Assembly (NCBI GenBank): GCA_026120185.1 | Contig: JANUWF010001110.1 | Location: forward strand, 1 to 64,000 | Length of the DNA: 64,000 nucleotides | DNA from: Voacanga thouarsii | Lineage: Eukaryota > Streptophyta > Magnoliopsida > Gentianales > Apocynaceae | Direction: 5' to 3' | Shown here: positions 47,285 through 58,019 of the stretch, one piece after another | Layout of the letters: each line of letters opens with the position of its first letter | Position numbering within the stretch: position 1 is the first letter of the stretch | Program-made: the position numbers and the translations under genes | Notes under the pieces: model-generated | Told to the model about the DNA's origin: nothing | Database searches by the model: none | What the model saw: the letters and a program-made list of their open reading frames with translations, nothing else

Positions 47285-47800
47285 TTACTCCCCCTGATGA
47301 GATGATTCCTTTAAATCTTTAAATCGACGCATACCGATTTTATATCTCAACGTCTCAAATGTTGCAGTCGGTAAAGTTTTCGTGAAAATATCTACGAGGT
47401 TATCACATGACCGAATTTGTAGCACATCAATTTCACATTTCTTCTGGAGTTCATGAGTAAAGAAGAATTTTGGTGAAATATATTTTGTCCGATCTCCTTT
47501 AATATATCCTCCTCGTAATTGAGCTATGCAAGCTGCATTGTCTTCATAAAGAGGAGTTGGAATATCTTTGATTGATGATAATCCACAACTTTCTCGGATA
47601 TAATGAATCATGGATCTTAGCCATACATTCTCGACTTGCTTCATGAATGGTTATAATTTCAGCATGATTTGAAAAAGTAGCTGCTATAGATTGTTTCGTA
47701 GAACGCCATGATATAGTAGTATTTCCACATGTAAATAGATAGCCCGTTTGAGAACGTGCTTTATGTGGATCAGATAAATAACTAGCATCTTGGAGATATC
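47285..47800 (-). pseudogene. copia RNase H, copy 2
   Basis: The frame 47644-47285 contains VWLRSMIHYIRESCGL, LYEDNAACIAQLRGG and SPKFFFTHELQKK, followed by VDIFTKTLPTATFE, the conserved C-terminal half of the copia RNase H. Relative to copy 3, a segment of about 65 bp around 47782 has been deleted, and one indel separates this frame from the upstream ISWRS region. Confidence 0.85.
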
Positions 47801-47822
47801 GAAGGACTTGTTTAATTCCATT

Positions 47823-48551
47823 TCAATGTCGTCGTGTTGGTGAAGAACTAAATCTTGCTAATAAATTGACAGCAAAAGCAATATCAGGTCGTGTATTATT
47901 AACAAGATACATCAATGCACCAATTGCGCTGAGATATGGTACTTCAGGACCAAGAAGTTCTTCATCATTTTCTTGAGGTCGGAAAGGATCTTTATCCACA
48001 TTTAATGATCGGACGATCATTGAAATACTCAATGGATGTGCTTTGTCCATGTCAAATCTTTTTAGCACTTTTGCTGTATATGTTGATTGATGAATAAATG
48101 TTCCACTCTCCAGATGTTCAATTTGTAAACCAAGGCAAATTTTGATTTTACCAAAATCCTTAATTTCGAATTCTCTTTTTAAATAATCAATTGTTTGTTG
48201 GAACTCTTCAGGAGTTCCAATAAGATTAATATCATCAACATATATAGCTAATATCACAAATTTAGAACCAAATTTTTTAATAAAAACACATGGACATACA
48301 TGATCATTTTTAAAGCCCGCTTTCAATAAATATTTACTAAGACGTGTGAACCACATGCGCCCAGATTGCTTCATGCCATATAATGATTTCTGCAACTTGA
48401 TGGAGTAATTGTCACGAAGATAATGTTTATATGCTTTAGGCATATGAAATCCTTCGGGGATTTTCATGTAAACATCATTTTCTAAATTTCCATACAAGTA
48501 AGCAGTGACAACATCTAATAGGCGCATATCTATCTTTTCATGTATTGCCAA
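47823..48551 (-). pseudogene. copia reverse transcriptase, copy 2
   Basis: A 242-residue open frame with the RT palm: LLDVVTAYLYGNLENDVYMK, KQSGRMWFTRLSKYLLKAGF, YVDD catalytic motif, KDFGKIKICLGLQIEHLESG and RPDIAFAVNLLARFSS. It is the longest surviving pol frame of the three copies. The domain start lies in another frame at 48600-48915, so it cannot be read through. Confidence 0.9.
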
Positions 48552-48599
48552 ACTGATAAGATATCGGAGTGTAATAGCATCAACAACAGGAGAATAAGT

Positions 48600-49420
48600 T
48601 TCATCATAATCAATACCTGGTCTTTGTGAAAAAAAAAACTTGAGCTACTAATCGCGCTTTATATCGAACGATTTCACTCTTTTCATTGCGCTTTCGCACA
48701 AATATCTATTTGTAGCCAACAGGTTTTACACCTTCTGGTGTTCGGACTGCAGGTCCGAAGACTTCACGTTGTGTTAGTGCATTTAACTCCGATTGAATTG
48801 CATCTTTCCATTGCAGCCAATCTTTTCTATGCCGACATTCATCAACTGATATTGGTTCAGGATCATCACTATCCTGTATAACATCAAGAGATATTATATG
48901 CAAACATATGGTCAATAATTGTTTCTATCCGATTCCAACTTCTACCGGAAGTGGTATAATGGATAGAAATTTCAGTGTTACTTTCATTTATGTCTGGTTC
49001 TTTGTCATAAGTTTTCTCTTGGTTTTTATCATTCTTTGCTTTAATATGATCATCTGGACCATTAATCCTCTCTTCTTTCGAGGATTTTTATCTTTAGAAC
49101 CAAGAGGTCGGCCATACTTCTGGCATGCTTTTGGCTCAACAGCTATATGTAAAATCTTTTGTTCTGTTGGAACTTTAGAATAGGAGCATTTATAGCTGGC
49201 ATATGCGATTTTGTTACTCTTCTAGAGTCAACAAAAGAGTCTGGCATTTGATTTGTAATGCTTTACAAATGAATTATCTTTTGAACTTCAAGTTCACACG
49301 CACTTGTATGCGGATCAAGATAATTTAATGATGTTGTTCAATCACGATCTTTATTGTACAGTTTCTGTTCTCCCCTAATTTAGGGAATAATGATTTCACA
49401 AGAGAATAAGAAAAGAAATA
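48600..49420 (-). pseudogene. copia RT N-terminus and pre-RT linker, copy 2
   Basis: 48915-48706 reads RHRKDWLQWKDAIQSELNAL and FGPAVRTPEGVKPVGYK, the first conserved RT block. A charged linker follows to about 49420. A run of A near 48630 breaks the frame to the next part. Confidence 0.75.
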
Positions 49421-49567
49421 TAAAAAAATGATGACAAGCAGGAAATGCCAAGAAAAATATCTCATTTTTTTTTTCACTCTTCCCGGTACCGACTTTTCCT
49501 CTTCATCTCTTGTCTTTTCTTCTCCTCCGACCCTCTACCTACCATCTACCTCTTCTTCTTTCTCATA

Positions 49568-49568
49568 C

Positions 49569-49606
<38 letters not shown>

Positions 49607-49618
49607 CGATATATATCT
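49568..49618. repeat. (TA)n microsatellite at the pol/RKD junction, copy 2
   Basis: Counterpart of 2095-2140. It separates copia pol sequence from the captured gene. Confidence 0.9.
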
Positions 49619-49667
49619 CAGTTATCAGTCATTAGTATACATCAAAAACAAAAATCACAAAGCAGAT

Positions 49668-51164
49668 ATGAAGACTTGTAATTCATTTGAGACATAGTCA
49701 AATTTTGACTCGGTTTCTACAGCAGATGTTGATGTATTTTCCTTTCCAACCGCTTCTGCCTAATTCGAACACAGAAGATTTTGACATGTTTTTCTTTCCA
49801 AACCAACCGCTTTTGCCTAATTCGAACGCAGAAGATTTTGATATGTTTTTCTTTCCAAACCAACCGCTTCTGCCTAATTCGAACACAGAAGATTTTGATA
49901 TGTTTTTCTTTCCAAACCAACCGCTTCTGCCTAATTCGAACGCAGAAGATTTTGATATGTTTTCCTTTCCAAACCAACCGCTTCCTCCTAATTTCAGGTG
50001 AGATACCTTTGAGGGCTTCCATTTGTTTTTAGTATGCTTGATAATGAAATTAAACTCTCTTTTGGTTTGTTTTTGATGTAAATCAGTGGAAGTTTTGAAC
50101 ATACTGCTTTAGACCAAGTTGATCTGCCCCTACAAGAGATTGCTTTTGATACTATTCCTCTTGATGCTATTCCTTTGAATGAGGATATGCTTGTGCATGA
50201 TCCTTTCTACTCTCTAATGGATTTTGAACAAAGCCAGAATATGTTTTCAAGTTATTATACATTTAAACATGGATTTTGAATGGTATTACCTTTACTGATA
50301 TTTTTTTTTTTCTAGGAGAAATAATGAGTGGTCTTGGCAACGAAGTCGGAGTAAGTACTCATGAAATGCATAATATCGAAGTTCAAGATATTATTGCAGA
50401 CAAAATTCCTGGGGAGAAGATGATGATTAAGAGGTAGAGAGAGAAGAAGGGCAATAACTCCCAGACACTATCAAGAGAAACAATTTCGCATTACTTTTAC
50501 CTACCAATCAAGAGCGCAGCCACAGAACTGAATATTGGCATAACCCGTCTCAAGAAAAGATGTAGGGAGTTAGGAATTCGTCGATGGCCTCACAGGAAAT
50601 TGGTGAGCTTGGAGACCATAATCAAGAATGTTCAGGTTCTCTCTCATACATTATTATAATTTGCAAGTATGAAACTATGAAAGATTTATAAGTAAATAAC
50701 CGATGATATCACTTCGATTTACAGGAGATGCAAAATAAAGAAGAAGGAGGACATATGGCTGAGAAGAAGCCATTGCGATACTGGAATGTGAAAAACAGTT
50801 GGTGGAAGAAAGTCCTAATACGCAGTTAGAGGACCAAACACAGAAATTGAGACAAGCATACTTCAAGGCCAAATATAATAAGAAATTTAATTATAATAAA
50901 CTTAAGGAGATCATAAAATCCCAAGACTCATTTCGCAGTAATTTTACGGCTAATTCTGCTGCTAGTCTCGATGCTGGCTCAAAGGGAAAAGAAAATGAGG
51001 AGGATGTCGAAAAAGAGGAGTTGAAGTCCATAATTACTAATTGTTTGTCTTCCTCTAATGTAAATATTGAAAAAGAACAATTACAAACCTTCATCTTACA
51101 TTTGTCAGCTCAATTACAAAAGAGCAACTATAAGCATGTATCCTCAAGTTCCTATGAACACTAG
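49668..51164 (+). pseudogene. Captured RWP-RK (RKD-type) transcription-factor gene, copy 2
   Basis: Four exons with plant splice sites: 49668-49997 (donor CAG|GTGAGA), 50087-50282 (acceptor AAATCAG), 50316-50635 (donor CAG|GTTCTC) and 50725-51164 (acceptor TTTACAG). Exon 1/2 joins in frame as PNFSGSFEHTALDQVDLP. Exon 3 carries the RWP-RK domain ([37 protein letters not shown]) and exon 4 the coiled-coil tail (LEDQTQKLRQAYFKAKYNKK). Full product would be roughly 420 residues, long for an RKD. Lesions are TAG in exon 1 (SFET-stop), TAG in exon 3 (KR-stop), a 10-bp deletion in exon 4 near 50768, and a stop at the exon 2 end. It is antisense to the retroelement. Confidence 0.88.
49738..49990 (+). 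repeat. 57-bp (19-codon) tandem repeat in RKD exon 1
   Basis: Four full units and a partial one encode NQPLLPNSN(A/T)EDFDMFFFP. Copy 1 has only about two units in the same place (2240-2340). The length is a multiple of three, so expansion preserves the frame. Confidence 0.9.
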
Positions 51165-51179
51165 TGATATGAATAAAAG

Positions 51180-51822
51180 ATGTGATGCTTATTATTAATG
51201 GAAATATCTTTTTCCCTTATTATCTTTTCTGTTCCACTTCAGGTGACCAGTATTTCTCTGTGATAAGGGAAATATCGAATGCGTCCATGACCATAACCAC
51301 GGCCACTGCCACAACTACGACTATAACGATGGCTTCTGCTGAAGCCAACGAGATTCACTTCGGGAGTGCTCGTTGAGCCGTTCATCCGGCTTCATGATTT
51401 CTCAATAATAACTCATGTTAAAGCTGTCAATTTTGGATACCCTTTTTCTCGATATTGTTACTGTAGGACCTGAAAAGTGGAGAATGTCTTCTCCAATATA
51501 ACTTCATCAATAACTTTTTCTTCGTAAAATTTTTAACTAAGATGTAGTTTTATACATCACGGAGTTCACGATTTTACAATCTTGCAACTTCAGGTGCAAC
51601 CATTCATACCGTGCAGTGGGTAGTACGACCATCTTCGGTGGTCAAATCTTTCTTTTTATCCACATGACATATGGATCTCCTTTTTTTAGCATTTAGATGC
51701 ATTTCGTATTACATATAAATTTTTTTTCGAAATATCAAGGGCTACAAATTCGAATTTAGCGAGATCAATAAATGCGTACTGTCTTCCGGCTTTAATAACG
51801 GTAGAGACTCGTGCTGATAACG
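51180..51822 (-). pseudogene. copia gag remnant and leader, copy 2
   Basis: Same pieces as 3540-4181: the Gag start next to the leader, a short internal part, and the Arg/Gly/Ser-rich tail near 51240-51380. The Gag core seen at 29411-29806 is mostly deleted. Minus-strand TTATCAGCACGAG just inside the LTR is the likely primer-binding area. Confidence 0.75.
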
Positions 51823-52192
51823 TGTTATAAAATTAGGGTTGTGTTAGAATAAAATCTACACACTACACACTAAGAAAATTCTAACTATTCTTTGCACAAG
51901 AATTTCTCTTCAAACTTCTCTCTTTCTTTCTCTCACAATTCTTTCTCTAATCTTTCTTTCACTAATCTTTCTTTCACAAAAATAATGGTATATTACAAGC
52001 TTAGAGAATAGCTCTATTTATAGAGCTCTAATTAGTGGATTACATCATGACATACATCATTTTCCACTAATCTTAATTAGTGGTGTCTCCACTAAATGGT
52101 GGACATCCATAAAAATCTTCTCTAATTATTCACATAAATCCATAATTAGTGGAGCCTCCACTAATTAATGGAGATTCCAATAATTCATAACA
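51823..52192 (-). repeat. 5' LTR of RKD-copia copy 2
   Basis: 370 bp with TG...CA ends on the minus strand, paired with 46792-47160 and followed by the AATAA target duplication. Confidence 0.95.
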
Positions 52193-52197
52193 AATAA

Positions 52198-53229
52198 AAA
52201 TTTTATTCGATTTTTAATTTTTTAAAATAAAAAATTGAATTATATTTTTAAAATTTTAAATATATAATTAATATTAAAATTTTGTTAAGTAATTAATTAA
52301 TTATTTTTATACATCATGATTTTTTTTAAATTCTGTTCGATTTCGATTATTTTGGTTCGGTTCGATTTTGTTCAAAATAAAATATTAGTAATTGAATTTA
52401 AAATTTTCATCTTTGTAATTTTCATGCGTGATCATAACTTTCTATTAAAATATTTGAATTTTAATTTATATTACATTTTATATTAAACTTTATTTGTTTG
52501 GGTTTAAATTTATATTAGGCTAATGGATCTACTAAATAAGGCATTCAAATTCGATTTAGAACTTCTATCAGTTTTTTTTTAATTTCGATTCGGTTCAATT
52601 TTGATTAACAAATAAAAATTAAAAAAAATCGAATTTATAAATCTAAAATCGAATGAACACCCCTAATATTAACACTACTTTGTTACCTTTTGGCCTTTTT
52701 ATATGCCGATAATCTCTCTTTATCTCTTTTTTTTTTTTTTGTTAAATTTGTAACTCGTATTCACTTGTGTTTCATTATTTGTCTTGTGCTCAGTGTGGTG
52801 ACTATACACTTAGGCTATTGACACAATTGTTCAAGGCCTTACAAAAAAAAGAGAAGGCTCCAAATGTTAGAAATATTACTAGTAGTAAAATTTTCAAATA
52901 ATATTTTAAACTAATAATTTAATAGATTTATAAATATTCTAACTTTTTCTCTAATTCTCAATGATAAAATTTTGTTATTCTATTTATACATGAAATCTTT
53001 ATATCATATTTATTAGAATAATTCTCAATTTTTAAAATTTTTTTATTCTATTTAGACAAATATTACCTAATATCTTTCATTAGATTAAGAGAAATCTGTA
53101 ATTGCTAATTAGGAGAAATCTATAATCGCTATTTTTTAAAGTAATCAATAAGTATATGCTAAGAATAAAAAAATTTATAATTGTTATCTTTTAAAATAAT
53201 AAATAAGTATACAGTAAAATTTGAATTCT
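52198..53229. other. AT-rich spacer; no gene seen
   Basis: Contains TTCGGTTCGATTTTG-like low-complexity segments and poly-T (52730-52740), but no coding or structural signal that I can support. Confidence 0.55.
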
Positions 53230-53625
53230 TGACCTTTCCATCGCCAACTCGGCTGCCCTGATTGAGACTTCGTGGTCCATGTATTTTGGCAACTTGCAAT
53301 TTTACGCGGTTTCGGTAGGTAAGTGACGGAAAATCTGGTCAGCCTTTTGAACTCAAATTCTTGCGATTGTTTCTTTTTCCTCCCCTCCAACTAACTCTGG
53401 AGAGAGAGGGAAAAAAATAAAATAAAAAAAGTGCCACTGCCAATTTCAACGTAAAAAATGGCTAGAGGAATCAAATACAAAAAAGTCATGTATTATAGAA
53501 ATTAAAGTTGCAACTTGCCACTTTCAAGCAATAAGGAAAGACAATTGTGCGACACGTTGAAAAGAAAAAAAAATGTGCTACGGCTTTCTGTGAAAAATTG
53601 TAGAAATTAAAGTTTAGATCAGCAC
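53230..53625 (-). repeat. Resistance-gene upstream segment, copy B
   Basis: Homologous over nearly its full length to 46215-46791 (see that entry for shared motifs), in the same orientation. No resistance-gene coding sequence lies next to it, so it may be the remnant of a tandem gene copy or a local promoter-region duplication. Confidence 0.8.
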
Positions 53626-55248
53626 AAGTGGAAATGGAATTGAAGTTTTCTCCGCAAGCATCCTAAAGAAGTCAAAAGGCACTAAAAGAATCAAATACTC
53701 CCTCCATCCACAAATAATTGATATAATTATAAAAACTATGCATATTAAGAGATTGTGAAATTTTATAATAAAAATAATTAAAATATCCACTATACCCTTT
53801 AGAGTATTTTTATTATCTTTCTCTCATCATTAATTTGAATCCCACTACTTCTTTAATTACGCCACTCTAATAATTACATGTCTCTCTTTTCTTTTTACCT
53901 ATATCACCTCATTAAATTACACTTTTAACTATTTATATAGGATAATGTGATTTTATTATTGGTTAAAATAACTTCAATATGGGTAATTGTAATACTAATT
54001 AATTGATAGAAAATTGTGTTAAGGGTAAAATTAGAAAAAAATAATTAAATACAACTTACATTTAGAAAGTGAACACACTACTAGAAATTAAGCCTATTAC
54101 AATAGGTAGAAGTGTTATAATAGGCATATATTTGTAACACTTTTAATTTTGTGACACTTCTGAAAAATGTCATCTAAAACGATGTTATAGTAGTTCGGGA
54201 TACTAAGAAGTGTAATAATATATGTTATCTATTGCCACATTTTCAATTATTATCACAGACCGCCTATTATGACACTTTGTCATATTGTAAAAAGGTTTGC
54301 TAACGGTCAAAATTCAAAACGTATACTAACAATTGAAAACGTCATAAAAGAGTTTTTCGGCGTTCAAAATTCAGAACTAATGTTAACATGTAAAAATTTC
54401 ATAATAGGTATTTTTAATGACATTTAACACTGTCAAGTCAAACATATTCTCACAACATTAATAAATGTCAAAATAGACTTCTTGTTACACCTTTTTATAT
54501 TATTTAAAATTCTATATAGCAACATTTTTTCTGAAATTAAAACCTTTTTTTGTTACATTTTTTTGTATAAACATAATAATTTCTTTGCATATCCTGTAGC
54601 TTAAGTATGTTATAATAAATACATATGATAGCATTTTTTTTTGTCACTATAAAAAAATTTAATTCTTAAATATATATTATTTGACATAATAAAAAAATTA
54701 ACATGTAACATAATATAAAATCACAATATGACCCAAAAAATATGTCTGCATATATTAGGAAGTACAAAATTATGTCTACATGTATACATATGTCTAGGAA
54801 GTCATACTAATAGCAAAACTATAAAAGTCCTTTCAAAATAAACTCCTAACATATCCATTAAGGCTGATAAATTAACTAATATATCAAAATGTACTTCTAC
54901 TTGGCAGAATAATTCAATGAACTTTTCCTTAATATGCAGCATCAAAATACCACCTGCAACAAAGCATCCTCTCTTGATCATTCTTCTCGAATCCTACGGA
55001 CCTACCATATATAAATTAATAACCCAAGTTAGAAATCAAAATAGAAGAATTTAGTCACCACCACAACCACACAAGCACTACTATTGCTAACTGGTTACAT
55101 TACGTACAGTGAAAAAAATGTAAGAAACTAATTGCTTTCGTAGCAAAGAATCGAATGAACAAGATTCATTGATGCCAACCGACTACCAAAAAACAGGGAG
55201 CATCTCAAATTGCACTAAAGCATTAAACAATGCATAAAAATTCAGACA

Positions 55249-55431
55249 CTAGAATAATAGGCATACCAAGGCCATCGACCAGGCAATGGGTGCACCGTGA
55301 GCATCTCCAACTGTTTTGAGGATTGAGTATGGGCGAATCAGTTTTTCATCACGACAATGTAGCTGTATGATATCAATCTCACACCAATCTTCTCCTAAGG
55401 GATGAGGACCAACAAGTTTTTCAGGATCCAA
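55249..55431 (-). pseudogene. TNPA-associated domain (DUF8039-like), CACTA 2
   Basis: The minus strand reads PEKLVGPHPLGEDWCEIDII, then EKLIRPYSILKTVGDAHGAP and IAWS. This resembles the domain often found near the C-terminus of plant CACTA TNPA-like proteins, with its PLG...V.V and VGDAxGxxxAWP pattern. Only this segment is recognisable. The family name is from memory of the pattern and is tentative. Confidence 0.45.
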
Positions 55432-55499
55432 ACTTTTAATACGTGTTGTGTCAACTATTTTGGTTGGATCTCTTATGCTTAATACTAAAACAGTTGCAT

Positions 55500-57150
55500 G
55501 TACCTAAAGAGAATGTTACAATAAGAAAATTATGAACAAAACAACTCACAGATCTCAAAATGAACTTGACATTAAAAGTTATAGCATACATTGGTCCTTA
55601 CCTTTGAAAACATCTCAAATCTAAAAAAGAGTTTATATAAATCAATCACAGCACTTCCAAGATCATCCAAAAAAAAAAAAAAAAATCAAGTCCATATTAT
55701 ACACCAAGTGCACATCATGCCTCTATTATGCTTTGTTCACCAAATAATATCAAAGACAAGCAAGCATGAATTTTACATATACTTAGCACCTAAGACTTTG
55801 CATCAACCCTTAGCAAGCATAAAATCCACCCTCAATCATTTCTCAAGAAAACAAATTAAACTTAGTAATTTAACACAAAATCCCCTAAGTTGCCTTCAAT
55901 TTCCAGCAAGCATTTTCTATGTTTCTAAGGGTAAAACACCTATAAAACACCTCCGAATAATCTCAAACTTTGTAGACAAACATTTTAACATGTAAGGAAC
56001 ACAACACAATTGGCCAATATAGAAAATCATGTATACAAAGTTCGCAGAAAATTCTGAACAGAAACTGCATGAATCTATCAAAATCTGTCAACATGGAGAG
56101 AAAAAAAAAACAAGAATTCTCAACCTTTATCCCGTTTTAATCCCACCTTTTCCAGATTGTTAAAGCACACAAAAGCATGCATTTTCAACCTTTTCACCAG
56201 TAAAAACCATGCTCAAAACAGATTGCAAAACAGATTCCAAAACACTACACAGTAGGTATTGAAAATCCATTGTTCTTAGTTTTTTTGGTTATGAAAATTT
56301 TCTGCAATTAAATGCAGTACTTTCTGACACAACAACACACGCTAAAGTCATCATTCATGTCCCTAGAATCAAGATTCAAGGTGGTATTTGAAAGGAAAAA
56401 TTAGTTTTGCAATTGTTTTGAATATAATCGTCAACATGGTCAAAACAAAAAATTTTTACAGCAAAGTTCACGTACTCATAAGCATTAAAAAAACTTGCTT
56501 GGATTCAATTCTTCAAGAAGACTAAACTTGAACATGCCTAAAGAAAAGGCGAAACAAAGGATACTCAACATCTAAAATTAAGTTCATATAAACAGTTAGG
56601 AACATTACAGAAAACAGAAAGGGGAAAATCACAAAAAACATCACCTACTATGCATAAAAAGGTATTTTTCTTGTTATTTAAAAGTCAGGAAAATCACAGA
56701 AAATATAAAACATGGCCATTTTGCAAAACAGAAAACAGTAACTCCAAAATGCAATGTAATCTCCACACACCACAACCTAAAAAATTAGCACAAATTCAAC
56801 TCCAACATCCCAATCACCACAACAAAAACCACCACTCCAAAATGCCAATAGGTCAAAAATTCAATGCCTACTGGGCAGAATTTCTACTAGGTCCCAAAAA
56901 AGATCAAATATCCAAAGAGAGCAGATTAGGTAACATTTGAACAAAAATATGGGCAGAAAGAGAACACCAAGGTATTAGGTAACAATACCATTATAGTACT
57001 AGTACTGTTGGTTGCGATAGCTTGCTGGTTTGATTCAAATGATGCAACTCTTGACTCATTTATCTTTTTGACATTATTTTATGGCATATTTGCATGAATC
57101 TCAGCTAGCAATCTTCCTTGTTCCCTAATAAGTTCTGCTTGCTCTTTAGC
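55500..57150. other. CACTA 2 interior without recognised coding sequence
   Basis: Plus-strand frames at 55591-55995 and 56650-56940 have skewed composition and no motif. On the minus strand this would be intron or untranslated DNA between TNPA-like exons. Confidence 0.5.
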
Positions 57151-57156
57151 TTGTTC

Positions 57157-57372
57157 TTAAAGTGTCACTATCTGATCTCTTTGTTCAGCCATGATGCGGT
57201 ACTGAGTATTACGAGATGGAATTTCGCCCCAAAGATCTGACGGAGCAATACCACTTCCACACATTCGAACTCGACCATTTCCATTCGATCCCATCACTTG
57301 TGAGAAAATATCATTAGGCCCAATTTCATCACACAAATCAGAAGGGAGTTCACTTCTCTTCTCATTCATCAA
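57157..57372 (-). pseudogene. TNPA-like C-terminal coiled-coil segment, CACTA 2
   Basis: The frame contains ELPSDLCDEIGPNDIFSQVM, SNGNGRVRMCGSGIAPSDLW and MAEQRDQIVTL. The pattern (VxGxxxxGRVRxxGxGxxPS, then a coiled coil) is typical of the part following the Transposase_24 domain in plant CACTA accessory proteins. Minus-strand continuation to about 57020 encodes a Gln/Leu-rich coiled coil. Confidence 0.7.
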
Positions 57373-57504
57373 ATTCTATGATAAAGAAAAAATTGTTTAT
57401 TATCTTACGATTAGAAAAACCAATTTTCTGGCTGAATAATAATATAAAATATTCATATTGCAAGAAAAAATATGCAATACGGTACCAATTTTTCTACAAT
57501 AGCA

Positions 57505-58014
57505 CTATTTCCCGGATTCCCATTGGAGTCCGTAAAGCAACATCTTAGTTTGGCAATTCAACTCCAGCAGATGTGTTAACATGCTCAATTCCATCATGCA
57601 TTGGAATGCCAAATGCATCACGCAGCAATCCATCCATGTCATCATTTTGATTACGGTAGCTTGCAAATTATGACCAACATTTGATTTAGATGAACTAGAG
57701 GATGAAAGTTCTCCATGTACTATCCAATGACAGTATCCCTTAATAAACCTATACACTATAAGGTGCTCCCGTGCCTCTATTTCTGTCCTCATTATCCCAT
57801 TTCCACATTTTATACAAGGACACAATATTTTTCCATTCAAACTTGCATTATTCATTGCAAATATTAAAAAGCTGTCTACACCATTTTGATATGCAATGCA
57901 ATTTCTAGGAAGATTCATCCAAGATATATCCATGTTGGTGATCCCACAATCAACAATAGACAGGCTAAAGTCGCAGCCTAAGGAGTAAAAATATAATATG
58001 TAAGATTTATGCAA
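57505..58014 (-). pseudogene. TNPD transposase N-terminus (Transpos_assoc domain), CACTA 2
   Basis: The frame from the internal start MDISWMNLPRN contains AYQNGVDSFLIFAMNNASLN, GKILCPCIKCGNG and a REHLIVYRFIKGYCHWIVHG segment, the Cys/His-containing Transpos_assoc domain that opens plant CACTA TNPD/TNP2 proteins. About 80 more residues follow without a motif. The Transposase_21 core should come next but is replaced by TNPA-like sequence, implying a large internal deletion. Confidence 0.8.
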
Positions 58015-58019
58015 TTTAA

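Larger units (their letters stand above)
46792..52192 (-). mobile_element. Complete Ty1/copia element carrying an RKD gene, copy 2
   Basis: 5,401 bp bounded by LTRs (46792-47160 and 51823-52192) and a perfect 5-bp target duplication AATAA (46787-46791 and 52193-52197). Order on the minus strand is 5' LTR, leader, gag remnant, captured RKD gene in antisense, TA tract, RT, RNase H, polypurine tract and 3' LTR. Protease and integrase are absent. By eye the two LTRs differ at about 11 positions plus one indel, near 3%, so insertion was not very recent. The intact target duplication shows that the chimera moved as one unit. Confidence 0.95.

Noticed and set aside
49698..50102. Minus-strand repetitive frames (KKNISKSSAFELGRSGWFG-type) over RKD exon 1
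   Set aside because: They are antisense shadows of the 57-bp coding repeat. The plus strand has the splice sites and joins to the RWP-RK exons.
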